A stretch of 64,000 bases of DNA, taken from NCBI GenBank assembly GCA_946406115.1, contig OX291560.1:8619158-8683157 (forward strand), written 5' to 3'. The notes below the pieces were generated by a model. That model did no database searches. It saw nothing but the letters and a program-made list of their open reading frames with translations, and was not told the DNA's origin. The stretch comes from Apoda limacodes (taxonomy: Eukaryota > Arthropoda > Insecta > Lepidoptera > Limacodidae). Both the position numbers and the translations under genes were made by a program. Below are positions 24,620 through 34,699 of the stretch, piece after piece. Position 1 is the stretch's first letter; every line of letters begins with the position of its first letter.

Positions 24620-25589
24620 AAAAATGTCAGATTTTGATGAATGCAATGAAGATGTGAAGTTCATGCTGTGAGAATGTGATTAGCAAATAAACGTGGCGTA
24701 ATTAACCAGACAGCCCAGATAGATAGATATGAAATGTTACACAGTTGCATGATCCGAATTGAAATAAAGAAGCTGTAAGATAAAACTGCAGATTTGTTTT
24801 TAAAATAACAATAATCACATAGTAATTTATGTTAACTTCTATTAGAAATCGAATCCGTATGAGGAACTAAATCATTTTCTTACTTGTCTTATTTTGAAAA
24901 TAAAATTCTAACCTCAAAAACAATCATGAAAAAGATACATAATCACATAAGAAAAGAGAGATTTAACTATACTTTATAGCCTGAATCATAGTTATCTTTC
25001 TTATTCTTGAGACTAGAATTTTGTTTACAAATAAAACAAGAAGGAAAAAATAGGGTCGTTACAGCAGTGTGCTTCCCAGCTCTTGCCGATTAACATATTT
25101 TGCACACTCACTTAAAACTCCATATACGTGTACCATACAATTTGTGTCATAATAACAAATATGTGCAATATTCGTGAAAGTCTAAGTACAACATAATATG
25201 AGATTTCTAATAGAACTATAGGGGGCGGAATGCGAATGACTTCAAGTCGACACACGAGCATTAAATGCACGTTAGTTCCGACTCGGGGAGCAAATACGAA
25301 GTATAAGCCGCAAACGAGCTGAGATTTATACCTGTCGCATACCTAAGAAAACTATGAAGCTGCCCTAAATTCCGACCTCAACTGGTTAGGAAAGCTAGTA
25401 ATGTTTTTGGAGACGTATGTATAGTTAAATTTTCAATTTTAACTCGTTACACGGTGCCTTATTGTGTCAAATTATTGTTTTTCAATGCAGATTTCAAAAT
25501 CTTTCAAATTGTAAAGATGAAAGAAATCAGTGTTCGTAATATTAATTTTTGAATAGAATTTAATATCTAATACCATTAAACGAGCTATT
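24620..25589. other. AT-rich DNA, nothing recognised
   Basis: No supported gene. A GC-richer patch near 25215-25345 (gagcattaaatgcacgttag) is unexplained. Confidence 0.45.
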
Positions 25590-25890
25590 CTTATATATAT
25601 ATGTATGTATACAATCTCTATCTCGGAAACGGCTCCAACGATTATCATGAAATTTAGTGTGCAGGGGGTTTGGGGGGCGTTAAATCGATCTAGCTAGGTT
25701 TCATTTTTAGAAAACGTCGTTTTATACGAGTTTTCAAGCAATGATAAACAGAAAGATATGACTCTTCCTGACATCTGTTGGTGAGTATAATATTATTATT
25801 TTTACCGAAACAGCAAAACTAAAGCTACTTGACAATAGATGGCTTTGTTAAAAAAAAAACGAGCAAAGCTCGGTCCTCCAGGTACTAAAT
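25590..25890 (+). repeat. Dispersed lepidopteran repeat ending 'cgagcaaagctcggtc'
   Basis: It starts after a TA-rich run with 'acaatctctatctcggaaac' 'ggctccaacgattatcatga'. It ends with an A-run and 'aaacgagcaaagctcggtcc', whose 'gagcaaagctc' core is a small hairpin. I recognise the start and the end as a common lepidopteran interspersed repeat. No other copy is evident in this window, so the call rests on recall. Confidence 0.5.
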
Positions 25891-26635
25891 TTATTATAGT
25901 ACAGCAGCGTTGTATTTAAAGGGTCAAAAAAAGAATGCTAAAGATAATATCCTGCCTACATTAATAGTCCTTCGGTAGGGTTAGTTTTCATACATTTATT
26001 TCAATATACTTTACCCAGATAGTAATAGTTAAAATTTCGTACTAGGCATTTAGCACTACGATCAATGCAATGATTTTTTACATGCTTTGTTGCTCGCTCA
26101 TGGCGTAGCACTACGTACGATCTTTATGCATTTGGCCCAACAATGACTTCGAATCTGACATGCTTGCTGTGAAGTTCACGCGGGCGAAAGTAAGTTCTTA
26201 CATAGAAAAAAGATTGGTTGATACACGTATGATAAATGTTTGATTTAGTTAACATATTATCACGATACAGCCTTCCAGAGCATGCGCATAACTCATAGGT
26301 ATAACGGTTCGGTACTTTGAACCATGCTGAGGTGAGAATGATCGAGTGATACAACTAGTGGCACTAACAAGCAACAGTTGCAGCAACAACAAGCACAGTA
26401 CCCATGCGCCCACGCCCACGTGTGGTGACTGGCGCTACGCATGGGCCACAGACTAATCCGTAACAGATACGAGAATGATTATAGTTAATATAAATAAATA
26501 GCAGAACTCCACACAGCTGCTTTCTGGCTTTCTCAAAAAACGTAGCCACGGTTTTCATTCAACTACGAATACATAACATGCCTACATGCGCCTACATCTC
26601 TATGACACATTATATTTATAGACACCCTAAATTCG
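25891..26635. other. Nothing recognised
   Basis: No supported feature. A run 'cgcccacgcccacgtgtggt' near 26408 is GC-rich with no interpretation. Short minus-strand open frames here lack domains. Confidence 0.45.
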
Positions 26636-26639
26636 GTTA

Positions 26640-26823
26640 TCGCGCAACTCCTCAATACAAAAAAAAAACTGGCTAAGGCTTGACGTTGTCAAGTAGCCTA
26701 TGGTCCTTTCCCGGGACTCAAACTATCTCTATGCCAAATTTCATCCTTATTGATACAGTGGTTTAAGCGTGAAGCGTTAACACACAGACAGTCTGAGTTA
26801 CTTTCGCATTTATAATATTAGTA
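26640..26823 (-). repeat. Family R repeat, minus orientation
   Basis: It contains 'cccgggactcaaactatctc' 'tatgccaaatttcatcc', 'gtggtttaagcgtgaagcg' and ends 'cgcatttataatattagta'. The copy at 54785 has the same blocks in the same order. The LINE copy that follows starts immediately at its end, in the minus direction. Confidence 0.78.
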
Positions 26824-27218
26824 TTTTTTTTTTTATACCACTAAGGTGGAAAACAAGCCTACGGTCCGCCTGATGGTAAGCGGTCACCGTAGCCTATGGA
26901 CGCTTGCAACACCAAGGGCATCACTCGCGCGTTGCCGACCCTTCAGAAATCTAATAACTTCTTTTTTGCAGAACCCCATACTGTAGTCCTTGCAGAAAAC
27001 CTTGGCAGGGAGCTCATTCCACAACCTAAGCGTTCGCGGTAGGAAGTTTCTCGGAAACCGCACTGTACGCGACCATTTCGGTTCTAAAGTGTGAGAATGA
27101 ATTCCCTGCCGATGGCGAGCGGTGCGATGGTAGAAAGTAGCCGTGGGCATCATTTCGAACAATTCCTCAGAACACAACCCATTGTACAAGCGGTAGAACA
27201 CACACAGGGAGGCAAAGT
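26824..27218 (-). pseudogene. LINE ORF2 C-terminal fragment with 3' tail (Jockey/CR1-type)
   Basis: On the minus strand an open frame of about 110 codons ends at 26884. It contains FASLCVFYRLYNGLCSEELF, then RTVRFPRNFLPRTLRLWNEL and KEVIRFLKGRQRAS. The RLWNELPA block is a hallmark of the C-terminal region of lepidopteran LINE reverse transcriptases. The short 3' UTR 'ggcggaccgtaggcttgttt' and a poly(A) (T run at 26824-26834) follow. The catalytic reverse transcriptase and endonuclease domains are missing, so this is a 5'-truncated dead copy, but its remaining frame is intact and it is probably fairly young. It abuts an oppositely oriented copy at 27219. Confidence 0.88.
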
Positions 27219-27375
27219 AGTATGGGGTTCTTCAAGAAAAAAGTTATTATATTTCTGAAGGGTCGGCAATGCGCGAGTTTTACCCCTGGTGTTGCAAGCG
27301 TCCATAGTCTACGGTGACCGCCTACCATCAGGCGGACTATAAGCTTGTTTGCAACATTAGTTGTATAAAAAAAAT
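27219..27375 (+). pseudogene. LINE ORF2 3' fragment, same family, opposite strand
   Basis: At 27222-27317 the plus strand is open for 31 codons, reading MGFFKKKVIIFLKGRQ then GVASVHSLR and a stop. This matches the last residues of the copy at 26884. The 3' UTR 'gcggactataagcttgtttg' and an A-run at 27365-27373 follow. Its 5' truncation point coincides with the 5' end of the minus-strand copy, so the two fragments are head to head with both tails pointing outward. Confidence 0.85.
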
Positions 27376-27391
27376 CAGTATCGCTCGTACA

Positions 27392-27574
27392 AATACGTTA
27401 ATCTGTGCTTGATTGCAATGGATATATTAAAAAATAACATAACTTGCTTCTTTGTGGCGTTAGCAGAGCTGGCATAATTGTTATTGTGTACGATTTGGCG
27501 ATATTTAACACAGGTTTCTAATAATTCGACACAGTTTCACACAGTAAAATAAAATTACGTGATATTTGGCGAAT
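27392..27574 (+). repeat. Diverged direct repeat, left copy
   Basis: It begins 'aatacgttaatctgtgct', shares 'cttgcttctttgtggcg' and ends 'attacgtgatatttggcga'. The partner at 29019 is in the same orientation about 1.63 kb away. Similarity is interrupted by small gaps. It may mark the boundaries of an old element or be a dispersed repeat present twice. Confidence 0.65.
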
Positions 27575-27644
27575 TTGATTTTGTGTCACTAGCTCAGAAT
27601 GTAATTGTAAACATATACAAAAACGTTCCAAGCGTGGCTTAATT

Positions 27645-28230
27645 TGTATAGTAAGGTACCTGCGGGTAATAAGGCCTAACCCCTAAATTTTAAAATAAGA
27701 AAAGTGCAAAAAATGTCACAATATGTTCATTAATATCAATCATATAATGTTATTTAGTCTAAGATACAAGAAATCAAAATATTATATTAGATCTTCAACA
27801 AAAAAATGAATTTGTATAGTGCGAGTAATAAAGCCTACGTGCAGCATCCAAATTTTTACATCACTTGGAAGATTATTGACTTCTATGGTAAAACACATTT
27901 CTGTGTTAATATTTCAGCGCCAGTTTCTTTCAATTTAAATAACAAAGCGTAATTCCAAGAGTCGTCACAGTATCAAATAAAATTTAACTAAGTATTTTTT
28001 TTTATTAATTGGAACATAGGCCTTATTACACACCTAAAAATATATTTCCCGCACCTGTCTCAATTTCTTTGAATTCAGTGAGAAATTTTCAAATAACAAG
28101 TTAAAATATATTTTTCTTCCGAGAAACTGCAGTTCCATCGTGAAAATACAAAAAATGTTACGGAGTTTGAAAACACTAAATAATTGATTAAATAAATGAA
28201 TTTGTTAATTACATAGGCCTTATATTACTT
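27645..28230. repeat. Foldback arrangement of 'gtaataaggccta' motifs
   Basis: The motif appears twice on the left in one orientation (27665 'gggtaataaggccta' and 27824 'gagtaataaagccta', both after 'aatttgtatagt'). It appears twice on the right inverted (28014 'acataggccttattac' and 28211 'acataggccttatattac'). This is the geometry of a foldback MITE with duplicated ends, or two nested copies. No coding capacity is seen between. Confidence 0.55.
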
Positions 28231-29018
28231 TTTGACATGGTTTGGAATTAGTCCTTTTAGCTATTTCGAAGTGAACTCGTTTCGGTGCGGCGACAGTATG
28301 AAACGGGGATATCTTGTTGTTTATATCAATGTAAAATTGTATTCAGGAAAGCATCACTTTTAATATAACATACTATAACGCACTGAATAACTTAGCACAA
28401 GATATAATATAACGACTAAACAAATGATACTTGATTTGTTAGCCGTTGGTCCAATACGCTTATGCTGTTTTTGTATAACACAAAAGAAACGATTGGATTA
28501 TTTCCAAAATTTTATTAGTAAAAACTTTCTATATCAACAAACAGAAATATATTTCCGTGTTCTATATACGTTCGTGTCTATAACATACTCTTTGGCACGT
28601 GCTGGCTACCTTCTCAGCATCTCAAGCGTAACGTTACACCACTATCGGACACCTACAGCAGCCACCGCTGCGGCTGACAGCTATCTTCATTCATATTCAT
28701 TAACACCGGATTATTTGAATCGACCGGTTAAGCGTTAACTAACCCTTTGTCATGGATATGGTAATCATTAAACTTCCAAACAGTAATAACGTATTCGAAT
28801 TAGCTTTACATAAAGGCACATGAGAACAGTGGTCCAAATATATTTTTCGGAAATTCGCACTATGTCACAAAAAAAATTAGGAGAAATAGTCTATTATTTT
28901 TGGAAATAAGCAATTATTTTTACCTTTTTAGTGCATCTTTTGATATGAAGCCAGTTATTTTTTTTGTTAAATCAAAACTTTCACTAGAAGCAAATGCAAG
29001 ACATTATTTTTAGTGTCA
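28231..29018. other. AT-rich DNA with a 104-codon open frame of unknown meaning
   Basis: An open frame runs on the plus strand from 28424 to 28738, ending TPDYLNRPVKR. It has no domain I recognise and sits inside repeat-rich DNA, so I do not call it a gene. Confidence 0.4.
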
Positions 29019-29210
29019 ATACGTTAATATTTACTTATTTGCGTTGGATTTATTTAAAAAAAAAAACATAATTTGCTTCTTTGTGGCGATCGCATAACCG
29101 CAATAAATATTATTGTGTAGGATACTTATATTTTATTGAAGAAAAATGTTTTACTTAATTTAACACATTTTTCTCAAATAATCAAATAAAAATACGTAAT
29201 ATTTGCCGAG
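29019..29210 (+). repeat. Diverged direct repeat, right copy
   Basis: Partner of 27392-27574: 'aatacgttaatatttactta', 'tttgcttctttgtggcgat', 'aatacgtaatatttgccga'. Confidence 0.65.
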
Positions 29211-31380
29211 ACCCCTCTCCTCCATGTAAGATTCGGCTCACACCTAGTATTTTCATAGGGGATGCGGCTGTCTGTCTACTTCTTTTTGTAACTTAACTAT
29301 TTTTCAATCTAATATAAAAATATTTAAACACAATTAACCAAAAGCCATTTCAAGCGAAGAATATGTCTACAATTCCAGTACCTATTGCACGTCGTCGCAG
29401 TTCATATATTATGTATAGCCATTCGCAACTTTATAGTAATAAAAAGCAGACGGCAATGTGACAAGTTTTTAATGGCGACGTAAGCCTTCATACAAATTTT
29501 AGAGGTAATTTGTAGAATACAAGTAATCGTGCTTTTCATACAAACCTTTATTATCATAACTGAAATAAAAGCGATTATAGTGTACAAGAAGCCGTACGTT
29601 ACGGTCGCGTCGCCATTAGAATTTATCCCATTGCCGAGTCACTTCATGTGGAGAAAGACTTTAAGCTCACAAATATCACAGACGAGGTGGTTTACTTAGA
29701 CAAGGAAGCTATGAAAGCTTTTAGGTGTTGTCAAGTACAACTTCCCAAAATACCGGAACTGTTAAGTAAATTATTTCAAAACGTTTCTCTTCACTCTCGC
29801 TGTAACAAACAAAGCAAACCTATTTGAGTTGTGATCGGAAGTACAGAAGATAAAACCCGCATATTGGGAGATATTCACTTCACAAAATTGTGTTGATTCG
29901 GTTTTAGGATTTAATTTTGTGTTTGAGCGGTTTTAATAGTAAGGCGAACGTAGACGAGTTCAAAAGAAGAAAAAAAACATTTATTTGACACACAAACAAT
30001 TATGTTACATAAATATGTATATATAGGAATACATTGATAATTGAGTGCCAGAAAGGTCTCTGACTCAGTTTAAGCTGTAGCCGAAGACTCAGCACTGATA
30101 TTCTGTAAGAGCCTTTTTGGTTGTCACTTAAACAATGTGACCGCAAACAAAACAGCAAAAATAATAATTTAAATTAACAATTTACATCACAACAATACAA
30201 ACATATATAAGAAAAAAGTTTTTTTTTTTAAAATAGTCTTGGCTGTATGTTATAATACCTTTGCCTTAACGATAATTTAAACAAGAATTAATTTAAAAAG
30301 CTAGTAACACCTATTATTAACTCTTATTTGCAAATATATTTTACAAAACCAGTAGGTATAGGTACTTAAATCATGAAAATTACTTCAGTAGATAATTAAC
30401 AAAACAATTCTTACAGTGTTATCTAAATCTTAGCCAATGCTAAAATTGTTTCGTAACTTTTTTAAATTAAAGTCTCTCTATGACCTAACAAAGCTAAATC
30501 TAGATGACTTACTTTAACGCACTGTAGGTAATAAAACCATTTCTAAAATAGATTGTGTAAAGTAATATCTAAGACAAAAACCTGTCAACCGTAAAATGGG
30601 TTTGTTCAAGCATTTGAACCCAATCGCCGGCAGCTCACTGAACCGTGCCTGTGGTTCAAGATGACGACCATAAATCACATTAGCATTCCAATTGCTTTTT
30701 GATTATTAAGCCTATAAAATTAAGGGTTCTCTGTGGTTAAAATTCTAGTAGAGGAAGCTATTTCTCACGCGATCGAATTGATCACGAATTCGAAATAAAG
30801 TACGAATCAAACTTTTCTCGAACGAAAATGAAGTTAAACAATTCTGGTTATGTCGATTTCAAAATTTCTCTAACGTAAACCTCTCGAACTGCTTCGAGCC
30901 TGACCGTTCCAGACTACATCTCGCATTTGAATCATGACAAATTTTGCTCAAAATGATTGGGTAACTAAACATTGATTCTACTCTTAGCGTGAACTATATG
31001 TTCTAAAATCTAAAGTAAATTCCTAATATGTTTTAGTTACGGCGCCGCCATCTTTGCTGCTGCGTAGTATTTTGATATTACTAGGTGGTAATTTCATGTG
31101 AGATAAATTAAATAAACACAATTACACCTTCGAATAAAAAGAATAATTTATAATTTTAAACCTAATAAACAAATAAATTACTCAACAAAAACAGAGTTTA
31201 TTTTTATTTATGTCCTAATACGTTCCGTTGAAAGATTATAGCAATTACTCGGAATAGGGATTCATTTTACAAACTTAGTTACACTTATTATTTCCTCATT
31301 ATTAATGATAAAACACCAGTAAAATATTTCTAGGCATATATATGCTTCAAATATTTGTAGGCACCAAAATCTTTTTTAGT
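29211..31380. other. AT-rich DNA, one unexplained coding-like patch
   Basis: No gene is supported. From about 29570 to 29826 the plus strand has an open frame of about 80 codons in GC-richer sequence (see findings). Otherwise nothing is recognised. Confidence 0.45.
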
Positions 31381-31410
31381 TATATTATTATTATATTATT
31401 ATTATTAAGG
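31381..31410. repeat. (ATT)n-type low-complexity run
   Basis: A TATTATTATTA run with one interruption. Confidence 0.85.
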
Positions 31411-32031
31411 TAGGCGTTTCTAAAAACGCTCTTGAACTGTGCGACGGAACTTACTCCGCAGCGTAGTGGCAACATATCACCGCTTCGAACGACATTTTGT
31501 TCGAAGGTTGTTTTGATAGATAGTGAGAATATAGCAAACGAGAAAATGATGTAAAATTTATAAAATTTAACAGTCGAGATGGTGTCTTTTAGATAATCTC
31601 TAATTCGAAATTATCTCGGATGAAGAGAGAATTAGGTCCCTGGTTAGTGAGCAACAGAGATAAAAAGATTATCAGTTTTTTTTATTAAATTCAAGATGGC
31701 AGATCCAATTTGACGAAACTTAGTCCTGATGGATAAGTTTTTGGGGGTGCTGATTTCATCTCTTTTAGTGTTTAAAATTCAACATTACTGCTATCAGAAA
31801 CACTAGTAGGCTTTTAGTTTCATTTAATTTATGTAAGCCTAGTTTTGTTTACTTATTAAAAATAAAATGTAAAAGTTTTACGTCAAAAGTACTTCAAACA
31901 TACCTGTGCAAAATAGTCCGGATTTCCACAAAGTTTACTTTATCTGAAAAAAAATTCGAATTAAAAGTTAAAATAGTGGCATTTTTTGACAGACACAACA
32001 TTATAATAATATTATAAATTAAGCATAAAGG
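31411..32031. other. Nothing recognised
   Basis: No supported feature. A patch near 31425-31510 (ctgtgcgacggaacttactc) is GC-richer and unexplained. Confidence 0.45.
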
Positions 32032-32066
32032 ACAGAAGCCCAAACAAGGTAAGTTTGGGCTCCTGT
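32032..32066. other. Perfect 9 bp hairpin with extended stem
   Basis: 'agcccaaac' and 'gtttgggct' pair perfectly around the 7-base loop 'aaggtaa'. After one mismatch the stem continues for 4 bp (acag/ctgt). There is no T-run after it as in a bacterial terminator, and no conserved context. Its function is unknown. Confidence 0.6.
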
Positions 32067-32559
32067 TTTAAATTACATTATGCGCTTTATGTCAGGCAAG
32101 ATTTGTTGAGGGTGACATACAGAATTTATGTCTTTTTAACTTGGCTGGATTATGACAATAAACACATTAAAGAAGTGAACAGAAAAGAACGCACTAATAT
32201 AGAAAGGTAATAACACTAAATTATATTTTTTTACTGCGAGATAAACACATAATATGCTAAGTTGACATTTCATTCGTTGGAACAATCGATTCTTTTTAAA
32301 TTTTTAATCTCTATTTTTATCCTCTCAATTAAATAATATATTTGTACAAAAAAGGGTAAATCAACTAGCATTCCTGACTCTTCTATACAGATCCCTCCCT
32401 GTTAGCTGCACGAAGAAAGCTTTGGCTCGACGCCAACCTCTATGTGTATTTCAGGAACCGTCCTTTTAACCGTTTTATTAATTTGCTCTTAAGTTATTTT
32501 CTACACGAGAAAATACAAAGCTAGAATTAAAACGCTTTTACTTCTATCTCCCAAATTCA

Positions 32560-32880
32560 AATGCTTTATTTCTTAAAAATAGGATATCATATCACTTATT
32601 TGAAGTCAATAAACTACAAGTTACTAGGTGAGAAGAAACGGCGAAAGAAACTCTCCAGCAGTTGCTTTCTAATTTTAATTATTCAATACAAATTATGATG
32701 TAAATTATGTCAACAAAAAATCATTTAATCCTATACATTTTTATCATCAAGGTAGTCTTTAGTTGTATAGTATACTTTTTCGAAAAGATTCTGTTCTTCC
32801 CAATTTTTAAACTTTTTAAGTTTAATTGACTTATGCAGGGATTTTATTGTAAAAAATGATACATTATCATTTAAATTATT
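32560..32880 (-). pseudogene. LINE ORF2 last residues plus 3' UTR (second family)
   Basis: On the minus strand, from about 32870 to 32736, the frame reads TIKSLHKSIKLKKFKNWEEQ and then NLFEKVYYTTKDYLDDKNV and a stop. This is the charged C-terminal tail with a Y-x(4)-YL-DK pattern typical of lepidopteran Jockey/CR1 LINEs. Downstream, 'aagaaacggcgaaagaaact' 'ctcc' (plus-strand spelling near 32633) is a familiar 3' UTR motif of this class. Only the tail is present. It differs from the family at 26824 and resembles the end of the copy at 39535. Confidence 0.7.
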
Positions 32881-32899
32881 TATTTATTTTCTTAAGCCT

Positions 32900-34560
32900 T
32901 GTGTGGATCAGAGCAAGTTAGTGTCTATTTCGAGAATTACGATTATAAGCTTATTATCTTTAGTGTAAATAAATTAAAGGGTTTCGATAATGTCGGTTGT
33001 GTGGGGCGGGCGTTCTTACCCGGCGTGTACCAACGATTCTTTTCTAAATTTATCGAGTAAATTGGTCGTTCACACCACTGGTTTTCGATGACGAAAAACA
33101 TTGTGAGCAAACCGGCACCGTCAAAAAGACGTACTACATCCGAAGTCCACAATCCGGACTAAAACCACACCTAAAAGTATACTCTGTTAACTCGAGGCAT
33201 TTCAAGGGGGCATTCTTAAACGAAAAACCACTGTGAATTTCCATCAGGGTTGACTAGAAAGCAGTCAGTCAGCAGCAACAGGAGGATGTGAATGAGGAAG
33301 AATTAGAAATCCAAGTTGAGAATGTGGATAAGGAAGGAATTGATGACTCTTTACTTAGAAGCAGTTAGACACGTTTACCCAAGAGTCAATAAAATATTTC
33401 TATCTTTTTTATTGCTTTAACAACATATATGCAGCGGGCAAAGGACGGCAGATTTCATGCTGTGCGAGCAGGCGTAAATTAAAGTATAAAACAAAGACGC
33501 TTCCCACCGTCTAGCGATATACGCTTAGATCTTTTAAACTACGGAACGGATTTGAATGCGCTTTAAATCGATAGATATATTGGTTCAGTGTTATTTAACA
33601 AATGTCCATTTAATCGTGGATAACGAGATAATCATAAAACTTCAAACGGTTCAAAATCCAAATGGTCTTTTTAAGCATAGGGCCGGCCGTACTATGGCCT
33701 AAATCGAACTTTCCCAAGTTGACGGTAGGCCGATGCCCTAACAGTAGGGTCGTATGAACACAGGTAACATATACATACAGTAAAATTTGTTTACACGACC
33801 AACTGTTATTTTAAAGGAAATGGCTGTACTTATATACAAATGTCGTAACTTTTAATTTGCACATTTAGTTTCTTTTCTAGTATAAATGAGCACTTAATGT
33901 TTATGTTTAAACACAGGATGTTATTATGATGTTAACATTGTAACAATATTCATTTAATTTAATTCGAGATTTTAAATTATGAAAATCATCGTAGATTTCA
34001 CTGCGTTAAAAGCTCTACCAGACGTAATTAAGATCTTTATGCAGTATGCGAACCATATGTAAATGATTAGGGTCGACTTAAGATTGTTAAGTTTGACTAA
34101 AAATAAAAAAATCCGGTCAATTCCCTGTAACCAGGCCTTTTTAACAGAAAGTTGTTCATAATATTTCAGTTTTTATTGCAATGTTACGATATTTTCGTAA
34201 AAAGGCCTGCCTGTAAGTATAAGCCTGACTGTTACCACTGCAACTTTGGTTCTTGTTTTTCAAATAAAAAACGGTCGGGTAATAGATACTACACAGCAAC
34301 TTCTTTTTGTCTTGATATTAGACTTGAAAATAATAGAATATTTGACATGTTTAATTTAGTGCTCATGTAAATACGAACATTTTAGTGCTCTATTCGTTTT
34401 GATTTGTTTACTTTAAAGGTGAAATTTTGTAAATCTAATAAAATAATTATCAATTCTGGCTTCTAAAAAGAACTTGCCTATAGTATGGAAGTTGATAATG
34501 CATAATTATTTTATTGATTATAATAAAATACATTATTATAAAAAATCGAGCTTTTTATTT
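32900..34560. other. Mostly unrecognised; possible old retroelement debris
   Basis: A 69-codon minus-strand frame (32943-33152) and a short acidic plus-strand frame (about 33271-33367, reading EDVNEEELEIQVENVDKEG then a stop) look more protein-like than the surroundings. I cannot assign either. The rest is AT-rich with no supported feature. Confidence 0.4.
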
Positions 34561-34561
34561 T

Positions 34562-34699
34562 GCCAATCATCCTACTACAACCAAGAATCCTAAGTATTCG
34601 ACCGAATAGTACCCAGATATTCGGTATTCGGCAGAAAAGGGTAAAAGTAGCCGAAAAGGCCGAATACTAAACAGTAGCCGAATATTCGTTGCAACCCTA
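34562..34699 (-). mobile_element. hAT-like terminus with ATTCGG motifs
   Basis: Read on the minus strand from 34699 it begins 'tagggttgcaacgaatattc' 'ggc'. ATTCGG/CCGAAT variants then recur at least six times over about 120 bp. The TAGGG start plus subterminal motif clusters are typical of hAT ends. I found no opposite terminus nearby, so this is a solo end or heavily deleted element. Confidence 0.6.

Noticed and set aside
26884..27201. A host gene of about 105 codons
   Set aside because: The peptide is the C-terminal tail of a LINE reverse transcriptase, followed by that element's 3' UTR and poly(A).
27392..29210. A complete LTR retrotransposon
   Set aside because: The direct repeats lack TG...CA ends, and no gag or pol similarity, primer-binding site or polypurine tract was seen between them.
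29588..29625. A nuclear-receptor DNA-binding-domain remnant (peptide EAVRYGRV)
   Set aside because: The similarity is only about eight residues. No zinc-finger cysteines lie upstream in frame, and the downstream residues do not resemble a receptor hinge.
32032..32066. A rho-independent terminator
   Set aside because: There is no T-run after the stem, and the window is eukaryotic.
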